Below, in pieces: positions 48,220-60,959 of a DNA stretch of 64,000 bases (positions within the stretch are counted from its first letter, which is position 1; each line of letters starts with the position of its first letter). A program made the translations under genes and the position numbers. The stretch is taken from the NCBI GenBank assembly GCA_003864495.1, contig ML133388.1, positions 2,380,677-2,444,676 on the forward strand, in the 5' to 3' direction. The notes below the pieces were generated by a model, which saw only the letters and a program-made list of their open reading frames with translations, was not told the DNA's origin and did not search any database. Origin of the DNA: Nemopilema nomurai (Eukaryota > Cnidaria > Scyphozoa > Rhizostomeae > Rhizostomatidae).

Positions 48220-51200
48220 CGTCCCTTAACGGTTTCATATTCATTTACATATGTTTTTATCCGTCAATAACGTCTACAAAACATTACTTCTGGACAGGAA
48301 CTCCTCCTTCTGTAGCAGAAAATATAAACCTAGAAAGTTCAATATTTATTCACTTAATAGTTTCAAAACTGCCTATCTCAAATCAACATCTAATGGCTTC
48401 GTATGGAGATGAAAATTAGTTGTTTTATAAGCAGGTTGTTTAGATGTTCAATTCAGTTAACGGCATAGGTTGAGCTAAAATTGCTACCATATTTTGCTTC
48501 CGTAATGTAAAGTTTAAGTTAAATTTCCGGAAATTTATTTAAATTTAGCAATTTTATTGAGTTAGATTATATTTAATTCATTTTATGGTATTTTAAGAAG
48601 TTTGAATTCGGTTTCAAAATTGAACAAAGAGTTTCAAGTAATACTTGCTGTTTTTCTTTGCCAATCCTAAGGGCTAGATGCACAATACATTATCTATGTG
48701 CACCGTTGTCATTTGATATCCGTTCACGGTCAACCAACAACAATAGACTCCATCCACGGCAGCCAAATGTTTTCAGTTGTCCGTTTAAGTCATTTTCCCT
48801 GTCACAAATGTCGTAAATGAAACGTGTTTACCTGAATAATCAATGCACAACAAGAAAACGTTTCCTGTCATCAGGACCAAGGACATCCTTATTTGTAATA
48901 TTGAAACCAAACCAATGTCAGTTTTAAATAGACTATATATGAGCGTGTCAATCAAATATGTCAATGCGTCTCTCTCCTTAACAATGGATTGATGGCCACA
49001 AGCCTAATCTCCAAAAAGGCACAACATACTGGTTTAGCACTCGCTGTTACTTTCTTACAAAAAAACTATTAGGCCACATATCAGAGATTCATGTTCGTTT
49101 ATATTGAACCCTGACTGAATATCATCAATATTTGTTTTATTGGCTGATAAATACAGCTAGCTATTCGAGGCACACCCAACTGCTCCTTCGCAGTGCCAGG
49201 CCAGAATCTCTCCTCTTGTTTCGTCTGGTTGTGCAAACGCCTCGTATTTGGTACCAGCGTGTTCTGCAGAGTAAAAAGGAGCCGTTGGTGTTAACTTGCT
49301 TATGCGGATTGTAGGTACCTCCATTTTTATTTGCTGGTGTTATTATTAGGCCTTGAATGCATACACGTTTACATGGCCTAATTTATTTACACCTATGAAA
49401 CAAGTTATGATAATATCTTTACAGAAGCATGCTTCATTCTCTTGTGACTGTGGGAACATCAAAACTCAGCGGAGGAGAAGTCTCCCATTTTAAGGTTCTG
49501 TTTAATAAGAAACACACCCAAGAAATACATACAGTTAGCTACGTATCAATTGATTGATTTCAAGATAAAGTTCCTGTACTATAGCTTGAATTGTTTAACT
49601 CTCTTGGTACTTTAATTGAATTAACAAGCACCCAAGCCGAACTTAAAATGAATTTTACAGTGCTGCCACCTTTACCTGCTACCATCACCTTAAGTTCCTT
49701 GGGGGTTGAAGAAACAAATCCATGTTGGTTTATGCCTTTATCAAACTTGCATACCATCAATGCCATGCGACCTTGTGAGAATAAAATTGAAGATTCATAA
49801 TTATAATGTTTGTTTTACGAGCTTCTCACAGTTCGCTGCTTGCATTACTTAGGCCTACTTAGAGGAGAACTGACTAAAGATAGAGATAGTGGTATTCTGG
49901 CGTTGACACGAGCAAATGGCCTATGTGGCCTTATAGCATAGTCAGTGTATATTGTGCAGGCTTGAGCGAAATGGATTGCTGTTTCTATGCTTATGGTTAG
50001 CATGGTGATTGTTGTCAATTCGTAATGCTGTTTCCAAACAGAGGAAGATCGGCTAATATGCAACATTTTCAAGGTGATTATGCTGTTTGAAAGTATTTTG
50101 AACCACAAAAACACGCTTGCGGAAGGATTACTCTAGTGGAAAATTGTTTATATGGTAGGTGCTGCATGAGACGTAACGCCGATGAATATTTGTTGTTTAT
50201 TTCACAATTCATAGCTGACCTTTTATTAGGTGTGCCACAATTCTGCTTCATTTGTTTTCAAAACTTCCAACGAACAGGCAAGGTTTCTTTTGTTAGAAGG
50301 TGTTGCTATGTGGATCAGCACCATTCGAATCTGTGCATGCATGCATTAAAATAGCCGTTAAGTTTCAAGCCGCGATGCCCCTAAGCAACTGGGCAGAGCC
50401 AACGAGTCCTAAATCCAGCCCCTAAACGTAAACACAAATAAACGAATTAAAAAAATGTCATTTGTTCTTTAATCTATCAGCTTTCTACTCCTCCAAGACG
50501 TAAAATGGACACATGAATTTAGTTTAAACTCCAAAACGAGTCAACATAGACTTTGGATTCTACACTCCACAGAAAACGTAATCTTCAAAGAATTTCAGCG
50601 CTCATATAAATTTTTTCAGCGAAATGATCTATGCGAACTTCCATCGCAAGTGTTCAAGCTTACGGCTTTGTATAAAATTTCATTTTTTTGCAAATGTTCC
50701 CAGGCTGTTTTTCTCAACACACCCAACACAAAGCGAAGTGCTTTTTCTGTCAAGTGTAACATATAATTTCCATATTGCGGGCGCTAGAACAATTCAAGCA
50801 CGGATATCCAGTTTGCGAAATTGCCTTCTAACACAATCTTACCACGCCCATGCCAAAGTGATTCTTTCCTACTGCTTGTGTTCGTTGTCTGTGACAAAAG
50901 CCTTCTTTATTATATTCACTTACTTATTTGCAATTAATTCAGACACTACTGATAGTCTATGGAAACTTTATAGGGTGCTCAGATTAAAATTTACAGGCAA
51001 ACACCCAGAGCATAGCCAAGGGCAGGGGGTGGTTTAGCAACAAAGACACTTTGTATCTCAGAGGTGCAGGAAGTCTGCATCTCACATTTAATAGTAATTT
51101 CAAAAACAAATCTTCTCTCCCAAAACCTAATTATTTTGCCCCACCCGATTGTGACCCATTTCGTTTTGCCACCAACTGCATATAATACTCTCCATGTATC

Positions 51201-51512
51201 TAATTTCCGATTTAGGACAGGACTATCTTGAAAATACGACATACAAATATTAAGATTTCACTTTCATGATTGGATTGTACAGAAACTCAAAGTAATTCCT
51301 TTCATTTCGTCAGTCAGAATGTCTTTATTGAAACTGATAATTGTTCTACCAATCAGTTTTACTTTCACAAGCAGCTTGCCAAAGAGTTGCACTTGAGAGA
51401 AGTCAGTTTGCGTGTGGTTTGAGATACTGTAAACACTATCCCTTTTTGAAGTGCATCCTTCCTGCACTAGGGCTCTTCCGTTCTCCCAGCTTCTACATCT
51501 TTTAAAATTCAC
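48220..51512. other. Gene-free stretch
   Basis: About 3.3 kb. Frames such as 50624-51037 (137 codons) and 50991-51242 on the other strand show no family features. Nothing further was recognised. Confidence 0.5.
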
Positions 51513-51645
51513 TACCGTAAATCCTGGAATTTTTGGATGGGGCTTTTTCGAGGGGGGAGGGCTTATTGAAAGTTTGTAGTTCTAGGGTGGGGCTTATTCG
51601 AGGGGGGGATTTTTCAAAGGGGGGCCAATTCGAGGATTTACGGTA
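51513..51645. mobile_element. 133-bp MITE with TA flanks
   Basis: It starts TACCGTAAATCCTGGAAT and ends with the near reverse complement ATTCGAGGATTTACGGTA. Reading the outer TA as a target duplication gives CCGTAAATCC ends, as in Tc1/mariner-type MITEs. The inside is strongly G-rich, with repeated GGGGCTTATTCGAGGGGG units. Confidence 0.75.
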
Positions 51646-53399
51646 ATCCTTGAAAACCGTAGAGTTCTATCAGTCGCAAATAATTTGTTACTAAACGCTT
51701 AATCTACGCCCCTCTTTCTAAGTAGGTTAATTAAAGTGTTGTCATACAAAAAGTAAGACAGTAAGCCCTTTATAATCTATGGAATGTTCTCAACTGCGTG
51801 ATGCGCAACAACAACAACAAACGTCGAACAAACGTAGCGGGGTGATTCTATTACGTCACAGCCCAACCAAGCGTAGTGATTCGGTTACGGGTACACCTCA
51901 TTGTCACTACGCTTCAAACATGTTTTTGGCTTTATTTCCTAATCGGCCTTTCTGTTATCTGGCACGGCTGTCGGGTTGTTGCATTGCTCTGGTCCACTAA
52001 CCATTCATGGTTTCCATGCAGCCATCTAACATATCTCTAATGCTACCCAGTGCCCTTGCATTCTTTGTGAATACGTCATTCCGCAGCTGGTAAATGTTTG
52101 TTGTGATGCTTATAATTTACGTCTTCTTCACTATGGAAACCGCCTTTCTCTTTCGCATTGCCTGCTTCTCGAAAATTCCAGCAACAAAATCCATAAAAGC
52201 TGTTCGAAGCACAGTTAAGGTCGTTTTTAGGACAGCTGACTTAGATTTACTTCTTGAGGTATTCCTCGTACTTGTACAAACACATAGAAAAGATTAACGA
52301 AATGAAATGCGCCACGATATTTGGTATTGGAAGCAATTATTCTAACAACAAAGCCTATTTTATATTTTTCAACGTGCGTGTTTAATGTCATTGTTAGTGC
52401 CGTAACAGCCATGCCTGAATATTGTGAAGTACTGATGGTGCTTTTGTAAACACATAAAGGAGATTAATGGATTATTGAAAGCAAGTGCATCAAGACAGTC
52501 GTAGTAAAACAAATAATAATGATGAGAATGAAAACGCGGGGCACCCTGGGGCAGTACCGTCGAGGGGAGGTACAGGAGGGGCAAGTTGCCCCAGGGCCTC
52601 ATTGTCAAGGGGGCCCATAGGGGGCCATATAAATTAAGACCAAACTGTCTATGTCACCGGTAGCGGGCCTAATGTTTCAGCCTTGCCCCATGGCCTCCAA
52701 ATCCTGTCGACTGCCCCGCCTTTGGGGCACAGTTTTGAAAAACTAGCTCGCATTGTCTCCCTTTCAGTCTTCAAGGCCTTGGGACTTGTTGATCTCAAAA
52801 GCAGAGCCTACTAGCAGTTGTCATAGCAATTTATTCGAGCAGCCACGTCAACAAATGTCGTCATACATCGTCATTGCTTCTTCTGTTTATTCATCATTTA
52901 ATTTCTTAGGCAAGTGGGTGGATGTGTGGGCTATTCCCTATGTTGGTTCACCACTCACTAACATCACTTCTACAATACTGAGTCCGTCGCTACACATATT
53001 TCCAAAGTAAAGCGGTTTATTGAAAATTTGCTAGGAGAGGTTTGAATGGGTAGAAGAGCCAAAAGTCTGCTTGGCTAACTTAAACTGCAATTGTATTACG
53101 ACATGACCTGCCAGACAGTGGGGCTAGAATGACATGACCCCCTATTGTCTGTAGAACGATATAAATCAAGACAATGTAGAGAGAGAAAAAAGGAGCGTAA
53201 GTAGTCTAGAAGGTGATTAAACATATTGTGTCTGGGGAGTTTGTAAGAGAACCACTATAATGGCAGGTACTACCAACAAGGGTGAATCAGCAAATTTTTG
53301 TCTTTAACAAAGTGGTTAAACAACCCCCCCCCCCTTTCGAATATTATCAGTATTATCATTCGTCCCAATCTGTCACTATTCACCATTTGTCATTGTCAC

Positions 53400-53400
<1 letters not shown>
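51646..53400. other. Gene-free stretch
   Basis: 1.75 kb with short overlapping frames only, and a poly-C run at about 53323-53333. Confidence 0.5.

Positions 53401-53432
<32 letters not shown>
53401..53432. repeat. (ATT)n microsatellite
   Basis: About 32 bases of ATT units just beyond the 3' side of the minus-strand LINE fragment at 53501-54045. Confidence 0.95.
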
Positions 53433-53500
53433 CGTCATGTCGCATATTGTCTATGCCAGTAGATATCTTTTTTCTTGAGGTTCGGTGCGAACAAGTCTAC

Positions 53501-54045
53501 TCAAATTTCGAGAACTTTCCTGGGGATCCTTGCAGAATACAAGAGAGCACTCTTCTGCGATTCCACTATCTTTGTTTTGGTGCCGATGTCCTCCAGTCTC
53601 AACATTTTTGGAGTTGTTCCTAAAGCTACAATCATGATAGAGATAACCTTCACTCGTTTGTTCCAAATCTTTCATAGCTCCCTGGCTAAATCTTGATATT
53701 TTTCAATTTTTCCATTTCTTTTACATCTACCCTGCTATCATAAGGCTCCGCAAAATCAATTATCTTGCTTATGTTGCTCTTCTTGTTTGTTACAATCATG
53801 TCAGGCCTTCTCGTATCAATCACAATTTGTTTGCACTTCAAAATCCCACATAATGTGAAATTCATTGTTCTCACTGACTGCATCTGGCTCATGTTCGTTC
53901 CATTTCTCTGCAACGTCAAATCCACATCGTTTACTCACTTCCCAATACACCTTCTTCTCAACACAGTCGCGTCGACGCTTATATCCTTTTGTGCCATCTT
54001 ACTGCACTTACTCAGAATATGATTTATACTTTTGTCAGCTTGACC
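53501..54045 (-). pseudogene. LINE C-terminal fragment 1 (degraded)
   Basis: Minus-strand reading over several frames recovers, in order, H-I-L-S-x-C-S-K-x-A-Q-K, Y-K-R-R-R-D, E-K-W-N-E-H-E-P, R-R-P-D-M-I-V, K-Y-Q-D-L-A-R-E, V-A-L-G-T-T-P and a closing R-K-V-L-E-I stop at 53501. I know this order as the C-terminal part, after the reverse transcriptase domain, of a non-LTR retrotransposon family common in marine invertebrates. At least one frameshift (near 53695), another near 53990 and internal stops show it is dead. Confidence 0.75.
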
Positions 54046-54057
54046 GTACATTCTATT

Positions 54058-54083
54058 ATTATTATTATTGTTATTATTATTAC
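54058..54083. repeat. (ATT)n microsatellite
   Basis: About 26 bases of ATT/GTT units at the 3' end of the first LINE 3'-UTR copy. Confidence 0.9.
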
Positions 54084-54256
54084 TTCAATTTTGGTTGTTC
54101 TATCCTTTTACAGTTTTTCCTTTTACCTTACGATTGTTATAGTTTTTTTCAATGTAAAACAAGGCTAGCCAATTGCAAAATACTTTGTAATAGTGAGATT
54201 TGTAATTGTAGTTTAAGTTGAGTTGAAAACGAAAGGTTCCATTATTATTATTATTA
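54084..54256 (-). mobile_element. LINE 3'-UTR-like copy 1
   Basis: It shares with 54440-54620 a block of about 95 bases beginning AGGCTAGCCAATTGCAAA (plus strand) and ending at a TTCCATTA(TTA)n boundary. In minus orientation it sits between two ATT tracts, as expected for a short 5'-truncated LINE tail. Confidence 0.55.
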
Positions 54257-54316
54257 ATATTATTATTACTATTATTATTATTATTGTTATTGTTATTGTT
54301 ATTATTATTGTTATTC
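54240..54316. repeat. (ATT/GTT)n microsatellite
   Basis: About 75 bases of imperfect ATT and GTT triplets. Confidence 0.95.
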
Positions 54317-54439
54317 TATTCATCCATACGTAACTATCCGTACTACCTGTTACATTTTCTGCCGCAGAAATAAGTCTTGGAATAATCCTGAGCTTCTTCA
54401 ATTCTAACGATCTCTGCTACTGACAACTCCTAAAGTAAA

Positions 54440-54678
54440 CAATGACGAACACCCGTTTTCCTTTTTTATAAATTTTTATTTGTTTGTGCTTGTAATAGTC
54501 TTTTTCTTTGTAAACCCAGGCTAGCCAATTGCAAATTACCTTTGTAATAGTGAAATTTGTAATTGTAGTTTTAATTGAATTGAAAATGAAAAGTTTCCAT
54601 TACTATTATTATTGTCATTAGTCGCTCACTAAATGTCAGTGTTAGTGTGTTCTCGGGGTTTGACATCAACAAGATTTC
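54440..54678 (-). mobile_element. LINE 3' UTR attached to fragment 2
   Basis: It directly follows the stop codon of fragment 2 in minus orientation, contains the block shared with 54084-54256, and on the minus strand ends in AATAAAAATTTATAAAAAA. Confidence 0.55.
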
Positions 54679-54854
54679 TCAAATCTCGAGAACTTTTCTC
54701 CAAATCCTTGCAGAATGTAAGATCACAGTTTTTTGCAACTCAGTAACCCGTGTTTCTATCCCAATGTCTTCCAATCTCTTCTTCATTTTCCTTGGTGTTG
54801 TTCCAAGTGCTCCTATAACTATTGGAGTTACTGTCACCCTCATGCCCCATGAAC

Positions 54855-54860
<6 letters not shown>
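54679..54860 (-). pseudogene. LINE C-terminal fragment 2
   Basis: On the minus strand one open frame reads T-P-I-V-I-G-A-L-G-T-T-P, then L-E-D-I-G-I, L-Q-K-T and S-A-R-I-W-R-K-V-L-E-I stop. It corresponds to the last ~60 residues of the same family as fragment 1, less damaged, and is cut at its 5' side by an ATT tract. Confidence 0.75.

Positions 54861-54899
<39 letters not shown>
54860..54899. repeat. (ATT)n microsatellite
   Basis: About 40 bases of perfect ATT triplets. It gives a false poly-Asn frame on the minus strand. Confidence 0.95.
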
Positions 54900-54900
<1 letters not shown>

Positions 54901-57900
54901 GACTAGGGTTATGCCGATGAATGAGTGCTCTATTTAGGAGCATATCACTAAAGGTCATCGAAGTTAGCCAATACGAGTCTGAGGCACATTTGGCAGGGAC
55001 AAAGGCAATGCAGTTGGACATATGCAAAGCTCCATTGTCTCTAGTACTGGCATCGTTCCATGCCGGAAAAGCGTGTCTCATGTGGGTACCGTTAGATAAG
55101 GCTAGCTAATGGAAGAGTCAATAATGCATCCAGGATACAAGTTTATCACTACATTCATGGGTTAATTAAATTTGTAGACAGACCTTTCAATTTTGCATCT
55201 CAAGCCGAAAATGGAATTAGCTAAGGCAAGGAAAACTGTGGTACTGGAGAACAGAGGTGACTCCCCTTCTGACCTCACCCAATAGGGAGCAATCTATGTC
55301 CCATTAATGGATTGAGAAAGTCACGTTCAACTCTTTCCTAGGGCCTTTGAAAAGCATCTGAAAATTGGTGCATTTATAAGTGCTGGCTACCTGGTCACAT
55401 GTCTGCCCCCTTGACCTTCTCCGACAAGCGTTTGGTACAACGCCATCAGCTGAACTGCTAGGGAAAATTCCTACGAGACGGATTCCTAACAAAACGTATC
55501 GAGACCGGATATTTTGTTTTGTAAGGCAATTCACGTCACTCCTGAAACTGTTAAATTCAAATTTTGGACGCTTACTAGGTACGTGGATTAAATATATGAT
55601 AAATTAGACGAAAAGTCGAATGATAACTTGGATCTTAGGCTAGGACAGCAACATTAACCCGTGACAGACTCTGCTCGGACATTAGCATAGCGAAGGCCCT
55701 GATCACAAACAACCCGGGCAGAGTTCAACAGTGTACACAATGCCATAGAGAGGCAATCTTCTGAAATTGCTAGCCGATAAGGCTTCTGATTGTCCGTTGT
55801 TACTGGCTAAATGCTTTACAACAGTGCCTTGTCTCTCGATACGGTATGTGAAAGGTCTCTTTCCAGCTTGATAATTGTCAAGACAAGATAACACTATCGT
55901 TGTTTTTATGGTGGTTAAACAGCAAGGGTGAAGGAACAGTTAGAAAATCGAATTTGATTAAAGAAGAAGATCTTTATCGTGCCAAAACAGCGCAGTTTGT
56001 GACAAGCGACTACTGTAAACAACAGTCATTGAAGCATGAGTCTTTCTGGAACCTCGTAGAATACAACTTCTACACAAGTTTGCCCATAAATGTTCACTAA
56101 ACGTGTTACTTTACAACTGCCAAAAGTCTTTGGAACGCATGCATATATGGTTTGCCAAATTACAAAGTATACGCACTCAATGGTTACATTTATTCATAAT
56201 GACTCGTTCAGAAGAATCGTCCACCTGTGTATGACTTAAAGTGATTATTACTCTCCATAATTTAATAGGAAAAATTCAGCCAAAACTAAGAACACAGTTT
56301 GGTGACTACAAAACAGAACACATTCAAGAAAACAGAAGGAAATAACTGGTCCAATTCAATAATACCCACCTCGTTATCTTTTTCTTCAAGATAGGGTGTG
56401 GGTCAATTTTCTAATCAATTTGTTTTTTGAATCCCTATAGGCAAACCGTGTTAGAAAGGTTGAGTAATCGATAAATAATCAAACATTCTTGATTGCCGAG
56501 GGGCAGTCGATAACGCAGGGAAAAATGCAAAACAACAGGATTGACGATACATTTCCCCCACTAAGGTCTTTGGTGTTCAGGGTTACTTTGTATTATACCT
56601 CCCAAAAGGGAAAGGGGGTTATCACATTTTAACAGCCTAACATCATCTAAAGCACAATTAAAAACTTGTTTCTTTCATCAAGGGGACTGAGCAATTACTC
56701 TTGAAACTAACTCAATTATACAAATAGTTTCTTTCATATTTCCAGGGTTTCAGCTGAGACGACATTTGGACAAGGTATAGCAAAAAGGACCCAATGTCAT
56801 ACTGAAGGTTGGTCTAGTCAAATAATTTTGGTGCCTTTCACGGAATAGATTGGGGATTAAGTCTTTTTACAGAGAAAATCCAACCACACCGTTTTCGTTT
56901 CGCTGCCCGTTTTCCTGGAAAGACATACACATGTGGGGGATGTTAAAATGTAGCAAAGGCACCATTGGAGAAGCCATAGAAACAGAATGTTGTGTTCGTG
57001 CATCCTTAACGGGTGTAGTTGTTTTTGTTGCGATAATGTGTGCCGCATGTGCCTTAATAGACGAACACATTGCCCGAAAAATCACAAGCGTGGTTAAGCG
57101 ATTAAAGTGACGAAAGTTGTGCGTCGGTACTACCGCATAAAACAAAGGTGAGATAGATCAATCAGGTTTTCTGATAAGAACTCACGCTTGTTTACAAAAG
57201 TATGCCCTCTTATGGAATCGGCCCTCACTGATGACACCCGTAACACGAAACTAAGCTTGTTTGTGACCGTAAACATTGCGCTGCGTAGGAGCAGTGACGT
57301 ATCAAGGTACTTGTCAATGGAAAACGCGTAATCAAGTTCCTTTACTTAATATAGATTGATAATTTTCACAATAATAAGCACCGAGTACATTTTATAAGCA
57401 ATGGTATAAGCGATGTTTCACGAACATTATTACTGATTTTGCCCCGCTTAAATTTCTATGTTTTCGAATTAATTTGTTGAATTACTGTGAGAGGCATTGA
57501 ACCTTTTAAATCGTGCGTTTTTTAACCTTAGATAAAATAAAGGATTTAATGTAAGGATACTTTTGGTAGCTTGACCAATGACCAATGTAAGGATACTTGA
57601 CCAAGCCAATGGATTGGATCATGCTGACCCGCTGAAATAATTATTCTAATTTGTTCATACCTAGAATTAGAATCGGATTTGGCTTCAACTATAAGTCGTA
57701 GCCCGGCAGGAGCGGGTCAAAGAGATTGACAAATAAGGGAGGGGTTCTTAAACACGAGAGTAGCGAGTGGGTACATGAACAGGGGGCCGGTACAGTCTTC
57801 TCCTTTTTAAACCACAATGAAATTCAGACAGTCCTAAATTCGATCTTTCACCACTCCTAAGATATGACACTTCTTCAAAGTTCAAAATTTTCAGCCCTGG

Positions 57901-59893
57901 AGCCACTTTATGCTTTGCGCTGATCGGCTCTGTTAGTTGTTTTTTTCGACGAATCTTTACTTTTACTTCATTTCCTTCCTTTTGTCAAGTACAAGAGAGG
58001 GGCTGGGGGTCAAGAAGATAGAGCTTAACCTGACCTTTTTTCCTATATAAGTTGATAGACATGTTTCGATACATTTAAACGATATGTGATTAAAAAGGAC
58101 AAATTTTTGTTTGGAATATTTGATGGGGAAATCTATTGATGTCTATTGTAGTCACTGTTTTGCAACTGTTTTGAATTCCCAGATTGAATTTCCATGTTAA
58201 TTATAGACATTAGCGACTTTTTGGGAGAAGTTTGTTGTTGATCCCAGGTGAAATCATTCCACTACCATCCTTTTGACCATTAAGTTATATTCATGCACTG
58301 ATAAGTAAGCTCAAAGCTATCAGGATTCTATAATTATAGCTAATGGAAGTCCCAAAAAATCACACAGCTTATCAAAACTGGCAATTTTTAATGCAAAATA
58401 GCTTTTATTTAATTATTGGTCAAGTCAATCTATTTTGAACAGTAATGCTTTGGTAAAGTTAATATGCAACAGAATTTCTTATGAAGAATCATAGAGAGTG
58501 TGGAAAAATAACCGACTTCGAGTAATGCTTTTCTTGAGAGGGTCAGTTTTGACACTTTGTTGCTTGCTATGAAATAAGGATGAAATAGTCACCGCTAAAA
58601 AACAGTGAGCAAGATAAAGATACAACCTCATAAACAAGTCCCACTCCTATTCCCCAACCACTTGTCTTGCAAAACAAACTTCAATTAACCTGATCACAAA
58701 GAGATATTAAGTTGAAAATATCTATCAATTTAAATTTGTACATTAATAAGTTCTAAGTTATGTTGTTTTTGGTGTGAGGGGAGAATCAACTGAATAAAAA
58801 AATGGAAAGGGTAAACAAGAAGATACAAAGACAAGGATCATGTAGAAACAAAGATAGTTATTCAATTGACATGCTTCAAAGCTATTTTCTATAAACCAAC
58901 TCAAGGAAAACAAATCAACAAAATTTAACAGAGAGCATTGACAAACCCATATATATGAGAGAAAACATTTCATAGAGCACTAACAAATGTTCAAATTGTG
59001 CTTTAAACTCTAAATATTATATATTTTAGTGGCTGCTATGTTTTCCACATTGTCATGGCACTGGAAGGAAGAGTGAGCAACTTTCTCTTTAGAGACAACA
59101 AGTACAGAACTAACATGAACAAAATCAAAACAGTGCAGAATGATGTTGGAAATCTATAAACTGCTTAAAGTCAAACATTCAATTAGATCAGTTAATCTTA
59201 AGAAATCAGCATGAGGCATTTCAAGGGTTACAAAACATTGCCTGTCACTATATAACTAATGAATAAATTGCTATGCCTTTTGTTAATCTGAAACTTCAAT
59301 CTCCCATCAAAACAAGGGAGTAGCAGAAGTCAAGCCACAGTAATTTTATTATATCACAGAACTTTAGAATAGCACCAAGCAGCATATAAGTAGTTTTTGC
59401 CAACTAGTAACAAACTATCTCTGTTTCACACAAATATTATCTTTGTAAAATTTTTTTAGAAAAATAACCACTGTCCTTAGCTTACTTTGGGGAGAGTTTC
59501 TAAAACACTACCTCATTCAAAATCTGTCACACATCTAAATAATTTTGATTTCATAGTTATATATTTAAAGGCTTTATGTTGCAGATGAGTCCTAGTGCCA
59601 AACTAATCTTGATAACAATTACAGAGGACTACTAAAATAATCCAAGACATGCTCACATGTCAAATATCTAATGATCTTATTAACAAAACCATCCTATTAT
59701 CATCCGTTGCTATCATTTGGGTATCATTTCAAAATGATAAATTAGATCAGTTTTATTTCTGTGTGATGAGCTAATTTGACTCCTAAGTACAGATTAAGGC
59801 CTTTGCAAATCTCTGATGCTCATGTCGAAATTGGTATTATCTTCAGTGATCACCCTAAGGTCTGATTTGGTTTCATCACATTTTCTGTAAGTC
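54900..59893. other. Gene-free stretch, dehydratase 3' side
   Basis: 5 kb with only short frames. One, at 56850-57110, has a hydrophobic stretch but no family features. The AT-rich part nearest 59.9 kb may include the 3' UTR of the minus-strand dehydratase gene. Confidence 0.5.
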
Positions 59894-59899
59894 TTTATT
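59894..59899 (-). terminator. Candidate polyadenylation signal, dehydratase gene
   Basis: AATAAA on the minus strand 68 bases after the stop codon. Another AATAAA overlaps the stop codon itself (59966-59971). Confidence 0.5.
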
Positions 59900-59966
59900 T
59901 TTTCTCTTGCGTTAAAATCATTCTTGCTATTATCTACTGAGTCTCCATCTCAACATACACCAAACT

Positions 59967-60659
59967 TTATTGCATCTTCTTTGCAGCTGAACCAATGAAC
60001 TTCTTACGCTGAGCAATCATGTGGAAGTAGAGTTGGGGGAATATTGGCACATAGCACATTATTACGAAGATCAGGAAGTGATAGTAACTGAAGCAAAAGT
60101 TGACTGCGTTCGGCATTGAAAAGCTAAGTAACTTTTGCTCATAAACCACAGGTAACGCCTTCACAATGGTGATAAGTTCTCCTGTCACCCCAAGCGGGTA
60201 CAGGACGAAAAAGAACGTATAGCGACACCAGAGTAAGGCATAGGGAACTTGCCCGAAGATATTCAGAACATAATATGCATATCGAATGACTTCTGTGATT
60301 GACCAACAGAGCAGATACATAAGTACTCCCGGTGCCTTTTGTGTAACAGGAACCAACTCTGTCACCATCCAAAGGACGAAAAGCCTAGACGACACTTGGA
60401 ATCCGGTGAGAACTGGAGATGATGGCACTATTTTTACAATGCAATGGATTATCTCTAGTACTGCAGCTGTTTGGCATATCTTGAGTAATTTCTCCACCCT
60501 TAAATAAAGCGACTCGAACAGGCCATGTCTGTCTGCAGACTTTCCACTTTCCTGGCCAACCAATTCGGCTGCAATTCCCGCCAATATTACAGACCATCCG
60601 ATGCAAAGAATTGCATTGTAGGCAACCAAGTAATATTTCTTTGCATTCAGTGAAGACAT
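59967..60659 (-). CDS. HACD2-like: Very-long-chain 3-hydroxyacyl-CoA dehydratase (HACD/PHS1 family), intronless
   Basis: 230 residues in one exon. HACD enzymes carry out the third step of very-long-chain fatty acid elongation at the ER, dehydrating 3-hydroxyacyl-CoA to trans-2-enoyl-CoA. About six membrane segments are visible. Family signatures: L-K-x-x-Q-T-x-A-x-L-E-I-I-H, then V-P-S-S-x-V-L-T-x-F-Q-V, then W-S-I-T-E-V-I-R-Y and L-Y-P-L-G-V-T-G-E. Y154 and E161, seven apart, match the catalytic Tyr/Glu pair of yeast Phs1. The C-terminus ends K-K-M-Q, a KKxx ER-retrieval signal. The ATG at 60659 is the first in the frame; the upstream extension starts with TTG. Length and motifs look functional. 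Vertebrate homologues have several introns, so the single exon may reflect retroposition or intron loss. Confidence 0.93.
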   Translation of the reverse strand: MSSLNAKKYYLVAYNAILCIGWSVILAGIAAELVGQESGKSADRHGLFESLYLRVEKLLKICQTAAVLEIIHCIVKIVPSSPVLTGFQVSSRLFVLWMVTELVPVTQKAPGVLMYLLCWSITEVIRYAYYVLNIFGQVPYALLWCRYTFFFVLYPLGVTGELITIVKALPVVYEQKLLSFSMPNAVNFCFSYYHFLIFVIMCYVPIFPQLYFHMIAQRKKFIGSAAKKMQ

Positions 60660-60959
60660 CGTTATTCTTGCAAGGGCAAAGGAATTATGCAAAAAGATCG
60701 CCAGGAGGCAGTGTAAGGACTAGACTATAACCCTTGTTACAGGTTCACCAACACGGAAAGCAACTCGATGTAACCATACACAAAATAAAAATGGACGATA
60801 TACTAACAAACATTCCCAGGACACCAATCATATATATTTGGGATACGGGATAGGATAGCATTTCTTCAGCCATCAAATTGTTTCTTCCACTAGAAGCCCC
60901 GACACTTCGGTCAATGAGATACCTTCTATTAAGACCGAAAATTACAGATTTGTCACCAG
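60660..60959. other. Dehydratase 5' flank
   Basis: 300 bases between the start codon of the minus-strand dehydratase and the first recognisable satellite monomer. It must hold the promoter or a spliced 5' UTR. No clear TATA box. Confidence 0.4.

Noticed and set aside
54740..55081. Minus-strand frame with a poly-Asn run
   Set aside because: Translation of the ATT microsatellite joined to a wrong frame of LINE fragment 2.
56850..57110. 86-codon frame with one hydrophobic stretch
   Set aside because: A single membrane-like segment without homology is not enough; overlapping minus-strand frames are equally long.
60660..60692. Eleven-residue extension of the dehydratase
   Set aside because: It begins with TTG; the first ATG is at 60659.
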